Positions 16,336-23,396 of a stretch of DNA of 34,710 nucleotides are shown here, piece by piece. Source of the DNA: an uncultured Lachnospiraceae bacterium (GTDB taxonomy: Bacteria > Bacillota > Clostridia > Lachnospirales > Lachnospiraceae); contig CAJUPT010000035.1 of NCBI GenBank assembly GCA_910588405.1, forward strand, positions 1 through 34,710, given 5' to 3'. A program made the position numbers and the translations under genes. The notes beneath the pieces were generated by a model. It was not told the DNA's origin and did not search any database. It was given only the letters and a program-made list of their open reading frames with translations. Each line of letters begins with the position of its first letter. Within the stretch, counting starts at the first letter, position 1.

Positions 16336-16567
16336 ATAATTACCTCCTGTTTTTATTTCCGATCATACGAAATTTTTTTGTCTGCACCTGTGCAAACTTT
16401 ATCGACCATAAATCTTTGATTCATGATCGGCATTTATCGCCCGTCAAACATACTGCATATTTCTCATGAGCACTCCATATCTCATGAAACTATGATTTAC
16501 AATCACAATTCACAGTTTTGCCAAATATGCAGACATGTTTTTCTCACTAACGCCTATGCTATCCTGT
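16336..16567 (-). ncRNA. Candidate structured leader (5'-UTR element) of rnj
   Basis: The 232-base gap has no coding potential but dense secondary structure when read on the minus strand. Elements in plus coordinates: a 10-bp outer stem (16453-16462 with 16523-16532) closing two hairpins (16464-16470 with 16481-16487; 16487-16495 with 16510-16518); a 12-bp hairpin with an AAA loop (16403-16414 with 16418-16429); a 7-bp hairpin (about 16381-16398); and a 5-bp hairpin close to the ribosome binding site. Four non-Watson-Crick positions are G-U in the minus-strand RNA and A-C in the other strand. This suggests a real minus-strand RNA. I do not recognise a known Rfam family. TTGGCA-17-TGTAAA (16524-16496) could be an internal promoter and would remove part of the outer stem. 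Confidence 0.5.
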
Positions 16568-16834
16568 TTACTCCAGCTCTATATCCACATCGTCCAGAAG
16601 CTGGCTGAAGATATCCGTCAGATAGTCCAGTTCGTTATCGTCCTCTACCATTTCATAGACGGCTTCCTCCGCTTCTTCCTCCGATACATCCTTCAGAATA
16701 TAGCAGTTCCCGTCATCCTCCGCCGTGTCAGCCACCAGAATATAGTCCGTTCCGCCGATTCTTGTCTCTTCCAGCACGTACAGTTCCAATTTGGTCCCGT
16801 CATCCGTCGTAAAACAAAGCTTTTCCTCAACCAT
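16568..16834 (-). CDS. DUF1292 domain protein (YrzB-like)
   Basis: An 88-residue acidic protein of the DUF1292 family, found next to ireB and ruvX across Firmicutes (B. subtilis yrzB). It shows the family start VEEKLCFTTDDGTKLELYVL and the central GTDYILVADT, with a strongly acidic C-terminus. Function is unknown. ATG 16834 has GGGAGG 10 bases upstream; an in-frame GTG at 16858 would overlap that site. It lies 52 bases after ruvX. Confidence 0.85.
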   Translation of the reverse strand: MVEEKLCFTTDDGTKLELYVLEETRIGGTDYILVADTAEDDGNCYILKDVSEEEAEEAVYEMVEDDNELDYLTDIFSQLLDDVDIELE

Positions 16835-16886
16835 TCGTCCGCATCCTCCCGCGCGCACGCCCGAATTCAGAACGAATCGAAGCTTT

Positions 16887-17357
16887 TCAGCCGTCAGCGC
16901 CCGAAAGCGGGGCCTCTTCTTTCGTTTCGTCCTCTTTCATACGTCTGTAATCCAGGTATCCCTGCAAAATCAATATCGCAGCGATCTTGTCCACATAATC
17001 CTTTCGTTTCTCTCTGCGAACGCCCGACTCCATCAAAATCTGGTCCGCCGCCACAGTCGTCAGTCTCTCATCCCATAAAATAACCGGAAGACCTGTCCTG
17101 GCCTCCAGCTTCCCTTTAAGCGCCTCGGATTTCTCCGCCCGCTCGCCCACCGTATTGTTCATATGCTTCGGGTACCCCAGAACAATCTCCTCTACCTGGT
17201 ACTCCTTTGCCAGCTCGCAGATTCTCGCAAGAGTCCTGCGAAGCTTGTTTTCATCCTCTCTCCTGATGATCTCGACTCCCTGGGCAATAATTCCCATCGG
17301 GTCGCTGACCGCTACTCCCATGGTCTTCGCACCGTAATCCAGCCCCATTATTCTCAT
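16887..17357 (-). CDS. ruvX: Holliday junction resolvase-like RuvX/YqgF
   Basis: A 156-residue RNase H-fold nuclease of the RuvX/YqgF family, implicated in 16S rRNA 5'-end maturation and possibly Holliday junction cleavage. MGLDYGAKTMGVAVSDP (4-20) carries the first catalytic aspartate, EEIVLGYPKHMNN the middle glutamate region, and DERLTT plus the DKIAAILILQGYLD helix the last acidic residue. ATG 17357 is preceded by AAGG at a long spacing. The 102-base gap to ireB contains a 13-bp hairpin (17392-17428). Confidence 0.92.
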   Translation of the reverse strand: MRIMGLDYGAKTMGVAVSDPMGIIAQGVEIIRREDENKLRRTLARICELAKEYQVEEIVLGYPKHMNNTVGERAEKSEALKGKLEARTGLPVILWDERLTTVAADQILMESGVRREKRKDYVDKIAAILILQGYLDYRRMKEDETKEEAPLSGADG

Positions 17358-17391
17358 GCCGCTCTGCCTTTTGCATTCCTTTCATATACGC

Positions 17392-17428
17392 CCGAAATTT
17401 TACAATGTTCGTTCCTGCAAAATTTCGG
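17392..17428 (-). repeat. 13-bp inverted repeat in the ireB-ruvX gap
   Basis: 17392-17404 pairs with 17416-17428 around an 11-base loop. All 13 positions pair in the minus-strand RNA with a single G-U wobble; in the plus strand that pair is A-C. There is no U-tract after it, so it is more likely an mRNA structure between the two genes than a terminator. Confidence 0.6.
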
Positions 17429-17459
17429 AAATATATCGAACTTTCATCCGTCTGTCCGC

Positions 17460-17738
17460 CTACTTCGGCGTGTTTGCTTTCCGTAGCTTTTCCTTAATAT
17501 AAAAGCTCATCAGTTCTTCTATGATCTCGTCCCGCTCCACCTTCATAATCAGGCTTCTGGCATTGCCATAGCTGGTGATGTAGGTAGGGTCTCCGGACAT
17601 CAGATAACCGACGATCTGGTTCAGCGGATTATACCCCTTCTCTGTCAGGGCAAGGTATACATCCTCCAAAACATCGCTTACCGCCATCTCCTTATCCTGT
17701 GCCGCCTCAAAATACTGTGTTCTGTGAATTTTTGCCAT
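17460..17738 (-). CDS. ireB: IreB family regulatory phosphoprotein
   Basis: A 92-residue protein of the IreB/UPF0297 family (B. subtilis YrzL). In Enterococcus faecalis IreB is phosphorylated by the PASTA kinase IreK and acts negatively in cephalosporin resistance. The family body NPLNQIVGYLMSGDPTYITS is clear, as is the basic C-terminus. The start is ATG 17738 with GGAG 6 bases upstream. It opens the long minus-strand run and has a promoter at 17829-17857. Confidence 0.93.
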   Translation of the reverse strand: MAKIHRTQYFEAAQDKEMAVSDVLEDVYLALTEKGYNPLNQIVGYLMSGDPTYITSYGNARSLIMKVERDEIIEELMSFYIKEKLRKANTPK

Positions 17739-17828
17739 CGTAAACTCCAACTATATATTGCCTGAACCCGCAGTGGCCGTATGGCCATCATACTGTGTAA
17801 ACCGTCCGACGCTGTCCTCGCTGGTAAT

Positions 17829-17857
17829 ATTCTAATACATTTTCCATGATTCGGCAA
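17829..17857 (-). promoter_or_regulatory. Sigma-A type promoter for the ireB operon
   Basis: Read on the minus strand: TTGCCG (17857-17852), 17-base spacer, TAGAAT (17834-17829). The leader of about 85 bases contains GGCC-ATAC-GGCC and an alternative GTATG/CATAC pairing. Upstream, between the promoter and the mtaB stop, lies the small palindrome ACATTATTTTAATGT (minus strand). Confidence 0.65.
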
Positions 17858-17894
17858 GGGTTTTTCACAATTACATTAAAATAATGTCCAAATT

Positions 17895-19277
17895 TTAGCG
17901 ACAAAATACCACGTCGTTTTGTAATATTTTGATAAATTCCCCCGCAACCACCCTGTTTTTCTCACCCTTTTCAAAGGCACATCGAATATATTCTTTTGTA
18001 TGGCCCGTCATATAAACATGACCGCCTAACTCCGCTTCTTCCTCCAAAAGCACCTCCATCTCCTGCCCCGCGTAGTACATGCGGAAATGCTCCGACATGG
18101 CGCGGGTCAGATCCAGAAGCTGTGCGCTCCGCTCCTTTTTCACCTGCTCAGGTACCTGATCCGGCATGGACGCCGCTCTTGTTCCTTTGCGCACCGAGTA
18201 GGGAAACACGTGCATCTCGTAAAATCCTATTTTCTCCAAAAATGCTTTTGTCCGGGCAAATTCTTCCTCCGTCTCGCCGGGAAATCCTGTGATCACATCG
18301 GTAGTGATGGCAGGATGGGTATAGAACCGACGAAGGATCTGACATTTTTCCTCATATTCCGCCGTCGTATAATGACGGTTCATCCGTTTCAGCGTCGCGT
18401 CGCAGCCGCTTTGCAGAGACAGGTGAAAATGGGGACATACCTTATCCAGAGCCGCCAGCTCTCTGACAAATTCCTCCGTGATAATTCCAGGCTCTAAGGA
18501 CCCCAAGCGAATCCGTCGGATTCCCGGAATCTCCTGAATTTCCCGCAGCAATGACAGCAGACTGATGTCTTCTCCCTTGAAATCCGCACCGTAAGAGCTT
18601 AAATGTATCCCTGTCAGCACAACCTCCTGGTATCCCTGATCCGCCAGCCCTCTGATCTCCTTTACCGCCTGCTCCGGACGTCGGCTGCGAATCCGACCTC
18701 TGGCATAGGGGATAATACAATAGCTGCAAAACTGGTTGCAGCCGTCCTGAATTTTAATAAAGGCCCGGGTGTGCTCCAGCACCGTGGACAGCTCCATCTC
18801 CTCATATTCTACGGCATGGGACAGATCGGATAATGCCTGTCCGGGTCTGCGGATTCCACGATCAGACAAACGCCGGCCTGACAAGCCCTCTTCCTGTGCT
18901 TTCTCCTGACTATCATTTCTTTCATATTCCTCAAGAAGCCGGCACAGCTGCCCCTTCTGATTATTGCCGATAATAATATCCGCCGTCAGTTCCCGTTTCA
19001 GATCCTCCGCCGAAACCTGTGCGAAGCAGCCTGCCGCCACCACGACAGCCTTTGGGTTCTGTCTTCTGGCCCGGTGCAGCATCTGTCTGGATTTTTTGTC
19101 AGCCACATTCGTCACCGTACAGGTGTTGATCACATAAACGTCCGCCGGCTGTCTGAAATCCACGATTACATAGCCCGCTTCCCGCAGCTGCTGCTCCATG
19201 GCCTCCGTCTCATAGGCGTTGACCTTACAGCCCAGATTGTGCAGCGCCGCTGTCTTAAAACCGTTATTTTCCCTCAT
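17895..19277 (-). CDS. mtaB: tRNA t6A37 methylthiotransferase MtaB
   Basis: A 460-residue radical SAM methylthiotransferase that adds the 2-methylthio group to t6A37 in tRNAs reading ANN codons. The N-terminal UPF0004 domain has cluster cysteines in LGCKVNAYET (C17), INTCTV (C53) and AAGCFAQ (C84). The radical SAM motif is CNQFCSYC, followed by IPYARGRIRSR. A C-terminal TRAM domain ends the protein. The LGCKVN-YET signature favours MtaB over MiaB or RimO. ATG 19277 is likely, with a GTG at 19295 possible; neither has a strong ribosome binding site. It diverges from the HPr-like gene. Confidence 0.94.
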   Translation of the reverse strand: MRENNGFKTAALHNLGCKVNAYETEAMEQQLREAGYVIVDFRQPADVYVINTCTVTNVADKKSRQMLHRARRQNPKAVVVAAGCFAQVSAEDLKRELTADIIIGNNQKGQLCRLLEEYERNDSQEKAQEEGLSGRRLSDRGIRRPGQALSDLSHAVEYEEMELSTVLEHTRAFIKIQDGCNQFCSYCIIPYARGRIRSRRPEQAVKEIRGLADQGYQEVVLTGIHLSSYGADFKGEDISLLSLLREIQEIPGIRRIRLGSLEPGIITEEFVRELAALDKVCPHFHLSLQSGCDATLKRMNRHYTTAEYEEKCQILRRFYTHPAITTDVITGFPGETEEEFARTKAFLEKIGFYEMHVFPYSVRKGTRAASMPDQVPEQVKKERSAQLLDLTRAMSEHFRMYYAGQEMEVLLEEEAELGGHVYMTGHTKEYIRCAFEKGEKNRVVAGEFIKILQNDVVFCR

Positions 19278-19304
19278 GTTTTTTCTTTTATCCACTTCTA
19301 TCTA

Positions 19305-19336
19305 TTGACAGATTCCCTTGTAAAAGTTAGTATAAT
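19305..19336 (+). promoter_or_regulatory. Promoter of the HPr-like gene
   Basis: A consensus TTGACA (19305-19310) is followed by TAGTAT (19328-19333) at 17 bases; a perfect TATAAT (19331-19336) overlaps it but at a 20-base spacing. Which hexamer is used cannot be decided by eye. AGGAGG lies 8 bases before ATG 19368. Confidence 0.65.
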
Positions 19337-19367
19337 GATATATTAACAATTATAGGAGGAATTTACC

Positions 19368-19601
19368 ATGCAAACCGTACAGATTTCTTTAAATTCAATC
19401 GATAAAGTAAAGTCTTTCGTGAATACCCTGACTAAATTTGACTGCGACTTTGACCTGGTATCCGGAAGATATGTGATCGACGCCAAATCCATTATGGGCA
19501 TTTTCAGCCTGGATCTGTCTAAGCCTATCGATCTGAACATCCATGCTACCGAGGATATGGACAGCATTCTCAGCATCTTAAAGCCTTATATTGTGGAATA
19601 A
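19368..19601 (+). CDS. HPr/Crh-like protein lacking the PTS phosphorylation histidine
   Basis: A 77-residue protein with the HPr fold. The segment AKSIMGIFSLDLSKPIDL (39-56) matches the HPr regulatory region, with Ser41 at the place of HPr Ser46, the target of HPr kinase. The active-site loop G-I/L-H-A-R-P is replaced by SIDKVKSFV, so there is no His15 and no phosphotransfer in the sugar PTS. This is the pattern of Crh, the catabolite repression partner of CcpA in Bacillus. The protein is a little shorter than HPr (85-88). Strong promoter, AGGAGG site and strong terminator suggest high expression as a single gene. Confidence 0.82.
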   Translation: MQTVQISLNSIDKVKSFVNTLTKFDCDFDLVSGRYVIDAKSIMGIFSLDLSKPIDLNIHATEDMDSILSILKPYIVE

Positions 19602-19678
19602 GAAAAAAATCCGGATTCGAGAAATCTTCCCATATAGCGCAAAAGGCTGACAGATCGTATACATGATATTTTTATCCG

Positions 19679-19726
19679 GCGCCGGCAGAAAAGCTTTCTT
19701 CAAAGGTTTTTTCGCCGGCGCTTTTT
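19679..19726 (+). terminator. Strong intrinsic terminator of the HPr-like gene
   Basis: GCGCCGGC (19679-19686) pairs perfectly with GCCGGCGC (19714-19721), with a 27-base loop that itself contains GAAAAGCTTTC, then TTTTT (19722-19726). It lies 78 bases past the stop. The 93 bases from here to the thiI stop hold nothing I recognise. Confidence 0.9.
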
Positions 19727-19819
19727 CTGGCATTTATTTTTCCTATAAGTTTGCGTTACTTCTCTTTTTCATCCCTTGTAAATCATCATATCTTCCTGAT
19801 TGTCGGCGAATTTGGAATT

Positions 19820-21022
19820 TCAGAATATCCCTGTCGGCTCCGCCTCTACCCAGATCGTCTCCACCGTATCCAGCGCTTTCTGATATAATTCCTCAATCTT
19901 TCCGGCCAGCTTTGCCTCGGAACGCTTGATCGCGTTCAAATTCGGCTTCGTAACCGGATGCTTTGCCACGAAAATCGTACAGCAGTCCTCATAGGGCAGA
20001 ATCGAAGTCTCGAAGGTCCCGATTTTTTTGGCAACTTCCACGATCTCCTGCTTATCAAAACAGATCAGGGGACGGAACACCGGCATCGTGCAAACTTCAT
20101 TGGTAGCCGCCAGGCTTTTCAGCGTCTGGGACGCCACCTGGCCGATGCTTTCCCCAGTAACCAGGGCGCTGCTCCCGCTTTCCCCGGCTAGCTGCTGGGC
20201 GATTTTCATCATATATCTGCGCATGATAATGGTCAGCTCGTCATGGGGGCAGATCTCATAGATAGCCATCTGAATCTCGGTAAAATTCACCACATGGAGG
20301 TTGATAGGCCCGCTGTACCGAGTCACCAGCCTGGCCAGATCCACTACCTTCTGCTTCGCCCTGTCGCTGGTATAGGGCGGCGCATGGAAATATACCGCGT
20401 CTACCACCACGCCTCTCTTAGCCATCATATACCCGGCTACCGGGCTGTCGATTCCGCCGGACAAAAGCAGCATGGCTTTTCCATTGGTACCCACCGGCAT
20501 TCCGCCCGGGCCCGGAATCGCCTCAGAATAAATGTTGATCCGCTGGCGGATTTCCACACACAGCAGCACGTCCGGATGATGGACGTCCACCCGGATATCC
20601 GGAAATGCATTCAGGATCACTTCCCCCAGCTTTGCATTGATACCGTTGGAATCCAGCGGATAATTTTTTCTGGCCCGCCGGGACTGTACCTTAAACGTTA
20701 TTTTTTTGTCAGGGTACATCTCATCCATATAGCGGACGGCCTGGGCGCACAGATCCTCCACGCCCAGATCGTCGATCTGAACCATGGGGCAGATGCTGGC
20801 AATACCGAATACCCGGCACAGTGCGTCGATGGTTTCCTCATAATCATAGTCGGCATCCGCCGCCACGTAAATCCGGCCGTCCTCTTTCAGTACCCGGAAG
20901 CTGCCCTCCACCGCCTTTAAAGCCCGCCTGATCTGGCGGACAAGTGCGTCTTCAAATAAATATCTGTTCTTTCCCTTTACGCCGATCTCGGCATATTTTA
21001 TCATAAAAGACTGAAATTTCAT
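19820..21022 (-). CDS. thiI: tRNA 4-thiouridine synthetase ThiI
   Basis: A 400-residue tRNA sulfurtransferase that makes s4U at position 8 and may also supply sulfur for the thiamine thiazole. Order: N-terminal ferredoxin-like domain (1-75), THUMP domain (75-165), and PP-loop ATPase with SGGIDSP (188-194). C347/C348 in YEDCCTIF match the E. coli Cys344 region. As in most Firmicutes the rhodanese domain is missing, so sulfur must come straight from a desulfurase, and the preceding gene provides one. ATG 21022 has GGAGG 4 bases upstream. The leader carries a degenerate copy of the element seen before the M16 gene. Confidence 0.96.
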   Translation of the reverse strand: MKFQSFMIKYAEIGVKGKNRYLFEDALVRQIRRALKAVEGSFRVLKEDGRIYVAADADYDYEETIDALCRVFGIASICPMVQIDDLGVEDLCAQAVRYMDEMYPDKKITFKVQSRRARKNYPLDSNGINAKLGEVILNAFPDIRVDVHHPDVLLCVEIRQRINIYSEAIPGPGGMPVGTNGKAMLLLSGGIDSPVAGYMMAKRGVVVDAVYFHAPPYTSDRAKQKVVDLARLVTRYSGPINLHVVNFTEIQMAIYEICPHDELTIIMRRYMMKIAQQLAGESGSSALVTGESIGQVASQTLKSLAATNEVCTMPVFRPLICFDKQEIVEVAKKIGTFETSILPYEDCCTIFVAKHPVTKPNLNAIKRSEAKLAGKIEELYQKALDTVETIWVEAEPTGIF

Positions 21023-21031
21023 ACAACCTCC

Positions 21032-21067
21032 GAATTAGAGTTCCGCTTTTAATAAAAGTCCCGCTAC
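21032..21067 (-). repeat. Degenerate two-copy leader element before thiI
   Basis: On the minus strand GTAGCGGGACTTTTATTA then AAAGCGGAACTCTAATT run into CGGAGG, matching the tandem element at 11432-11465 in order, spacing and position next to the ribosome binding site. The upstream desulfurase stop codon TAG is the TAG of the first copy. Confidence 0.55.
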
Positions 21068-22224
21068 GCTCTTTTAAATTTCCTCAGCACCGGCAGCAGC
21101 TTTCCCAGCGTATCCAGTGCATAGTCGATTTCCTCCACTCTGGTAAACGCCCCGAAGCTGAACCGCAGGGTGGATTCCAGATATTCCTTTTCAACGCCGA
21201 TGCTTTTCAGCGTAGCGCTGGGCATCGGGTGGTGGGAGGAACAGGCGGAGCCTGCCGATGCGTACACGCCCTGGTCTTCCAAAGCATGGAGCAGTACCTC
21301 GCTGCGCACGCCGTCAAAGCTGACACTGACAATATGGGGAGCGCCGTCCCGGTACATTGGGCCGTTGATCCTGGTTCCCTCCAGCTTTAACACCCCTTTG
21401 GTAAAGCGTTCCTTCAGGTGGTATAGATAATCCACCTTTAACTCATAATTTTTATATATCTCACGGACAGCCTCGCCCAGTCCTGCCGCTCCGGGCACAT
21501 TTTCCGTGCCGGACCGCAGACCGTTCTGCTGGCCGCCGCCGAACAGCAGCGGTTTGATCTTCACCTTGTCCCTGACATATAAAAAGCCCACGCCCTTCGG
21601 CCCGTGAATCTTATGGCCGCTGGCTGCCAGCAGGTCGATCCCCTGCCGCCGGGGTCGGATCACAAATTTTCCATAAGCCTGGATAGCGTCCACATGGAAC
21701 AGCACATCCGGCTTCTTTCTGCGGATCACCTGAGAGATGGCCTCTATGGGCTGGACGGCGCCGATCTCATTGTTCACATACATCACCGACACCAGAATCG
21801 TATCTTTGCAAATCGCCTGCTCCAGCGCCCTCAAATTCACAATGCCGTACTGATTTACCGGAAGGTAGGTAATCGTAAATCCCTGTTCCTCCAGAAATCC
21901 CATAACGGCGGACACTGAGGCATGCTCAATGGGTGTTGTAATGATATGGTTTCCTGCCCGGCGGTTCGCCATGGCAGCGCCGATAATGGCCAGATTATTG
22001 GATTCCGTACCGCCAGAGGTAAAAAAGATTTCCTTCTCGCTGACCCGTAAGCTGCCGGCTATGATCTCCCTTGCCATCCGCACATGCTGCTCCGCCTCCA
22101 TCCCTTTCCTGTGGAGGGAAGAAGGGTTGCCGTAATCCTGAGACATCATCTGCACCACCTTATCGCAGACCGTCTGAAAAGCCTGGGTGGTGGCCGAATT
22201 ATCTAAATATGCTTCCATCTGCAT
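21064..22224 (-). CDS. Cysteine desulfurase (NifS/IscS family; NifZ-type partner of ThiI)
   Basis: A 386-residue PLP enzyme that removes sulfur from cysteine as an enzyme-bound persulfide. The PLP lysine is K205 in SGHKIHGPKG, and the catalytic cysteine is C328 in ASAGSACSSHH. Its position 41 bases ahead of thiI points to the dedicated 4-thiouridine desulfurase (NifZ in B. subtilis). A wider role in Fe-S or other thio-modifications is possible. ATG 22224 has AAGG 6 bases upstream; ATG 22218 is in frame too. Confidence 0.93.
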   Translation of the reverse strand: MQMEAYLDNSATTQAFQTVCDKVVQMMSQDYGNPSSLHRKGMEAEQHVRMAREIIAGSLRVSEKEIFFTSGGTESNNLAIIGAAMANRRAGNHIITTPIEHASVSAVMGFLEEQGFTITYLPVNQYGIVNLRALEQAICKDTILVSVMYVNNEIGAVQPIEAISQVIRRKKPDVLFHVDAIQAYGKFVIRPRRQGIDLLAASGHKIHGPKGVGFLYVRDKVKIKPLLFGGGQQNGLRSGTENVPGAAGLGEAVREIYKNYELKVDYLYHLKERFTKGVLKLEGTRINGPMYRDGAPHIVSVSFDGVRSEVLLHALEDQGVYASAGSACSSHHPMPSATLKSIGVEKEYLESTLRFSFGAFTRVEEIDYALDTLGKLLPVLRKFKRA

Positions 22225-22367
22225 CTGATTCCTTCATTATATAATCGGTTTCAATTTATCATATTCATAATAAACAGGGAAAGAAACCGCCTTTTCTCAA
22301 ATATATCTTCTGTTTTTACACTGGTGTGTTTTCGGCACATTTTGCCAGATACGCCATGGGACAGGTT
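22225..22367 (-). other. AT-rich gap upstream of the cysteine desulfurase
   Basis: The gap contains a GGTTTC/GAAACC inverted repeat around an AT-rich stretch with TATGAT, and CTGG...TGTG...CACACCAG near 22319-22346. These may be a promoter and a weak rsmE terminator, but no hexamer pair with proper spacing stands out. Confidence 0.3.
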
Positions 22368-23141
22368 TTACCTGAATACGAACCGAACAGCACATGAATC
22401 GGCCTGTCCTTCCAGCTGAAACATCAGCAGCGACAGCACGCAAAGCCCTGCCGTCTCCGTTCTCAAAATTCTTTTCCCCAGAGAGATCGGGGTAAATCCT
22501 GCTTCCTGTGCCATTCCAACTTCCCCAGGCTCAAAGCCGCCTTCCGGGCCAATCAGCACCGCGATGCTTTCTCCCGCACCGCAGCTTTTTATGGCCGCTT
22601 TCGCGCCTTCCATACCCGATTCATTTTCATAGGGCAGCAGTTTCCGCTCCATATCCGCCGCCAGCTTCAATGCGCCCTTCAAATCCGTTACCTCCCCGAT
22701 CAGAGGCACAGTCCGTCTTCCCGACTGCTTTGCCGCACTCTCGCTGATCGACTCCCAGCGCTTTTTTTTCGCCGCCGCTTTTTTCTCGTCCAGCTTTACC
22801 ACGGATCGTTTCATAGCCACCGGGACAATGGCATAAACGCCGAGCTCCACTGCCTTTTGGATAATCAACTCCATTTTGTCCCCCTTGGGCAACCCCTGAA
22901 AAAGCCAGATCCGGGACGGAAGCTCCCTGCTCTCCTCTGTCCGGTTTACGATCCTGGCTGTCACCTGCTCCTGGGTAATCTTGTCTATTATACAATAATA
23001 ATCGGCATCTTGTCCATCACTGACACAAATTTTTTCACCGGGCCGCATCCTGAGCACATTTCCGATATGGTTTACATCCGGTCCGGTGATTCTGATCTCC
23101 TCTTCCCCGATCTGTTTCGGGGATACAAAGAAATGGTACAT
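22368..23141 (-). CDS. rsmE: 16S rRNA (uracil-1498-N3) methyltransferase RsmE
   Basis: A 257-residue SPOUT methyltransferase that makes m3U1498 in the decoding centre of 16S rRNA. An N-terminal PUA-like domain (1-75) is followed by the knotted domain with VLIGPEGGFEPGEV and LGKRILRTETA, the SAM-binding knot. ATG 23141 has GGGGGAG 5 bases upstream; the frame is open further upstream to 23237 but that lies in the leader. It is transcribed from a near-consensus promoter at 23243-23272. The common partner prmA is absent. Confidence 0.95.
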   Translation of the reverse strand: MYHFFVSPKQIGEEEIRITGPDVNHIGNVLRMRPGEKICVSDGQDADYYCIIDKITQEQVTARIVNRTEESRELPSRIWLFQGLPKGDKMELIIQKAVELGVYAIVPVAMKRSVVKLDEKKAAAKKKRWESISESAAKQSGRRTVPLIGEVTDLKGALKLAADMERKLLPYENESGMEGAKAAIKSCGAGESIAVLIGPEGGFEPGEVGMAQEAGFTPISLGKRILRTETAGLCVLSLLMFQLEGQADSCAVRFVFR

Positions 23142-23242
23142 GCTGTCTCCCCCTTCCTCAGTTTCAGTCCTTTTATCCTGACATATCCGCATCGCCATTC
23201 GGACAGTACACGTTCTATCCCTTTCCATATTTACCATTTCCT

Positions 23243-23272
23243 ATCATATATCCGGTCGGATACTTATGTCAA
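23243..23272 (-). promoter_or_regulatory. Near-consensus rsmE promoter with a palindrome in its spacer
   Basis: Read on the minus strand: TTGACA (23272-23267), 18-base spacer, TATGAT (23248-23243). The spacer contains the 14-base palindrome TATCCGGTCGGATA (plus strand, 23249-23262), placed where a repressor or MerR-like regulator would bind. Confidence 0.75.
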
Positions 23273-23280
23273 TCCTATTT

Positions 23281-23352
23281 CAGTATTTCTGTTTTTCCAA
23301 ACTCTCTATTCTATTTCCGCATTTCTATTTTTCCAAAATCCCTATTCCATTT
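23281..23352. repeat. 36-bp direct tandem repeat, two copies
   Basis: 23281-23316 and 23317-23352 share 30 of 36 bases, including TTTTTCCAAA and CTATTC. They fill the space between the rsmE promoter and the pseudouridine synthase start region. They are not part of a recognisable protein domain. Confidence 0.8.
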
Positions 23353-23396
23353 ATGCCGCCCCTATAGTACAATCATCATATAATCTTGATGAATGT

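Noticed and set aside
23142..23237. N-terminal extension of RsmE
   Set aside because: The frame is open but overlaps the leader after the promoter; MYHFF at 23141 has a strong ribosome binding site and matches the family start.
22857..23396. Long N-terminal extension of the pseudouridine synthase frame
   Set aside because: It would run antisense through rsmE and its promoter and encode low-complexity hydrophobic sequence including the 36-bp repeats; the S4 domain begins after 23397.
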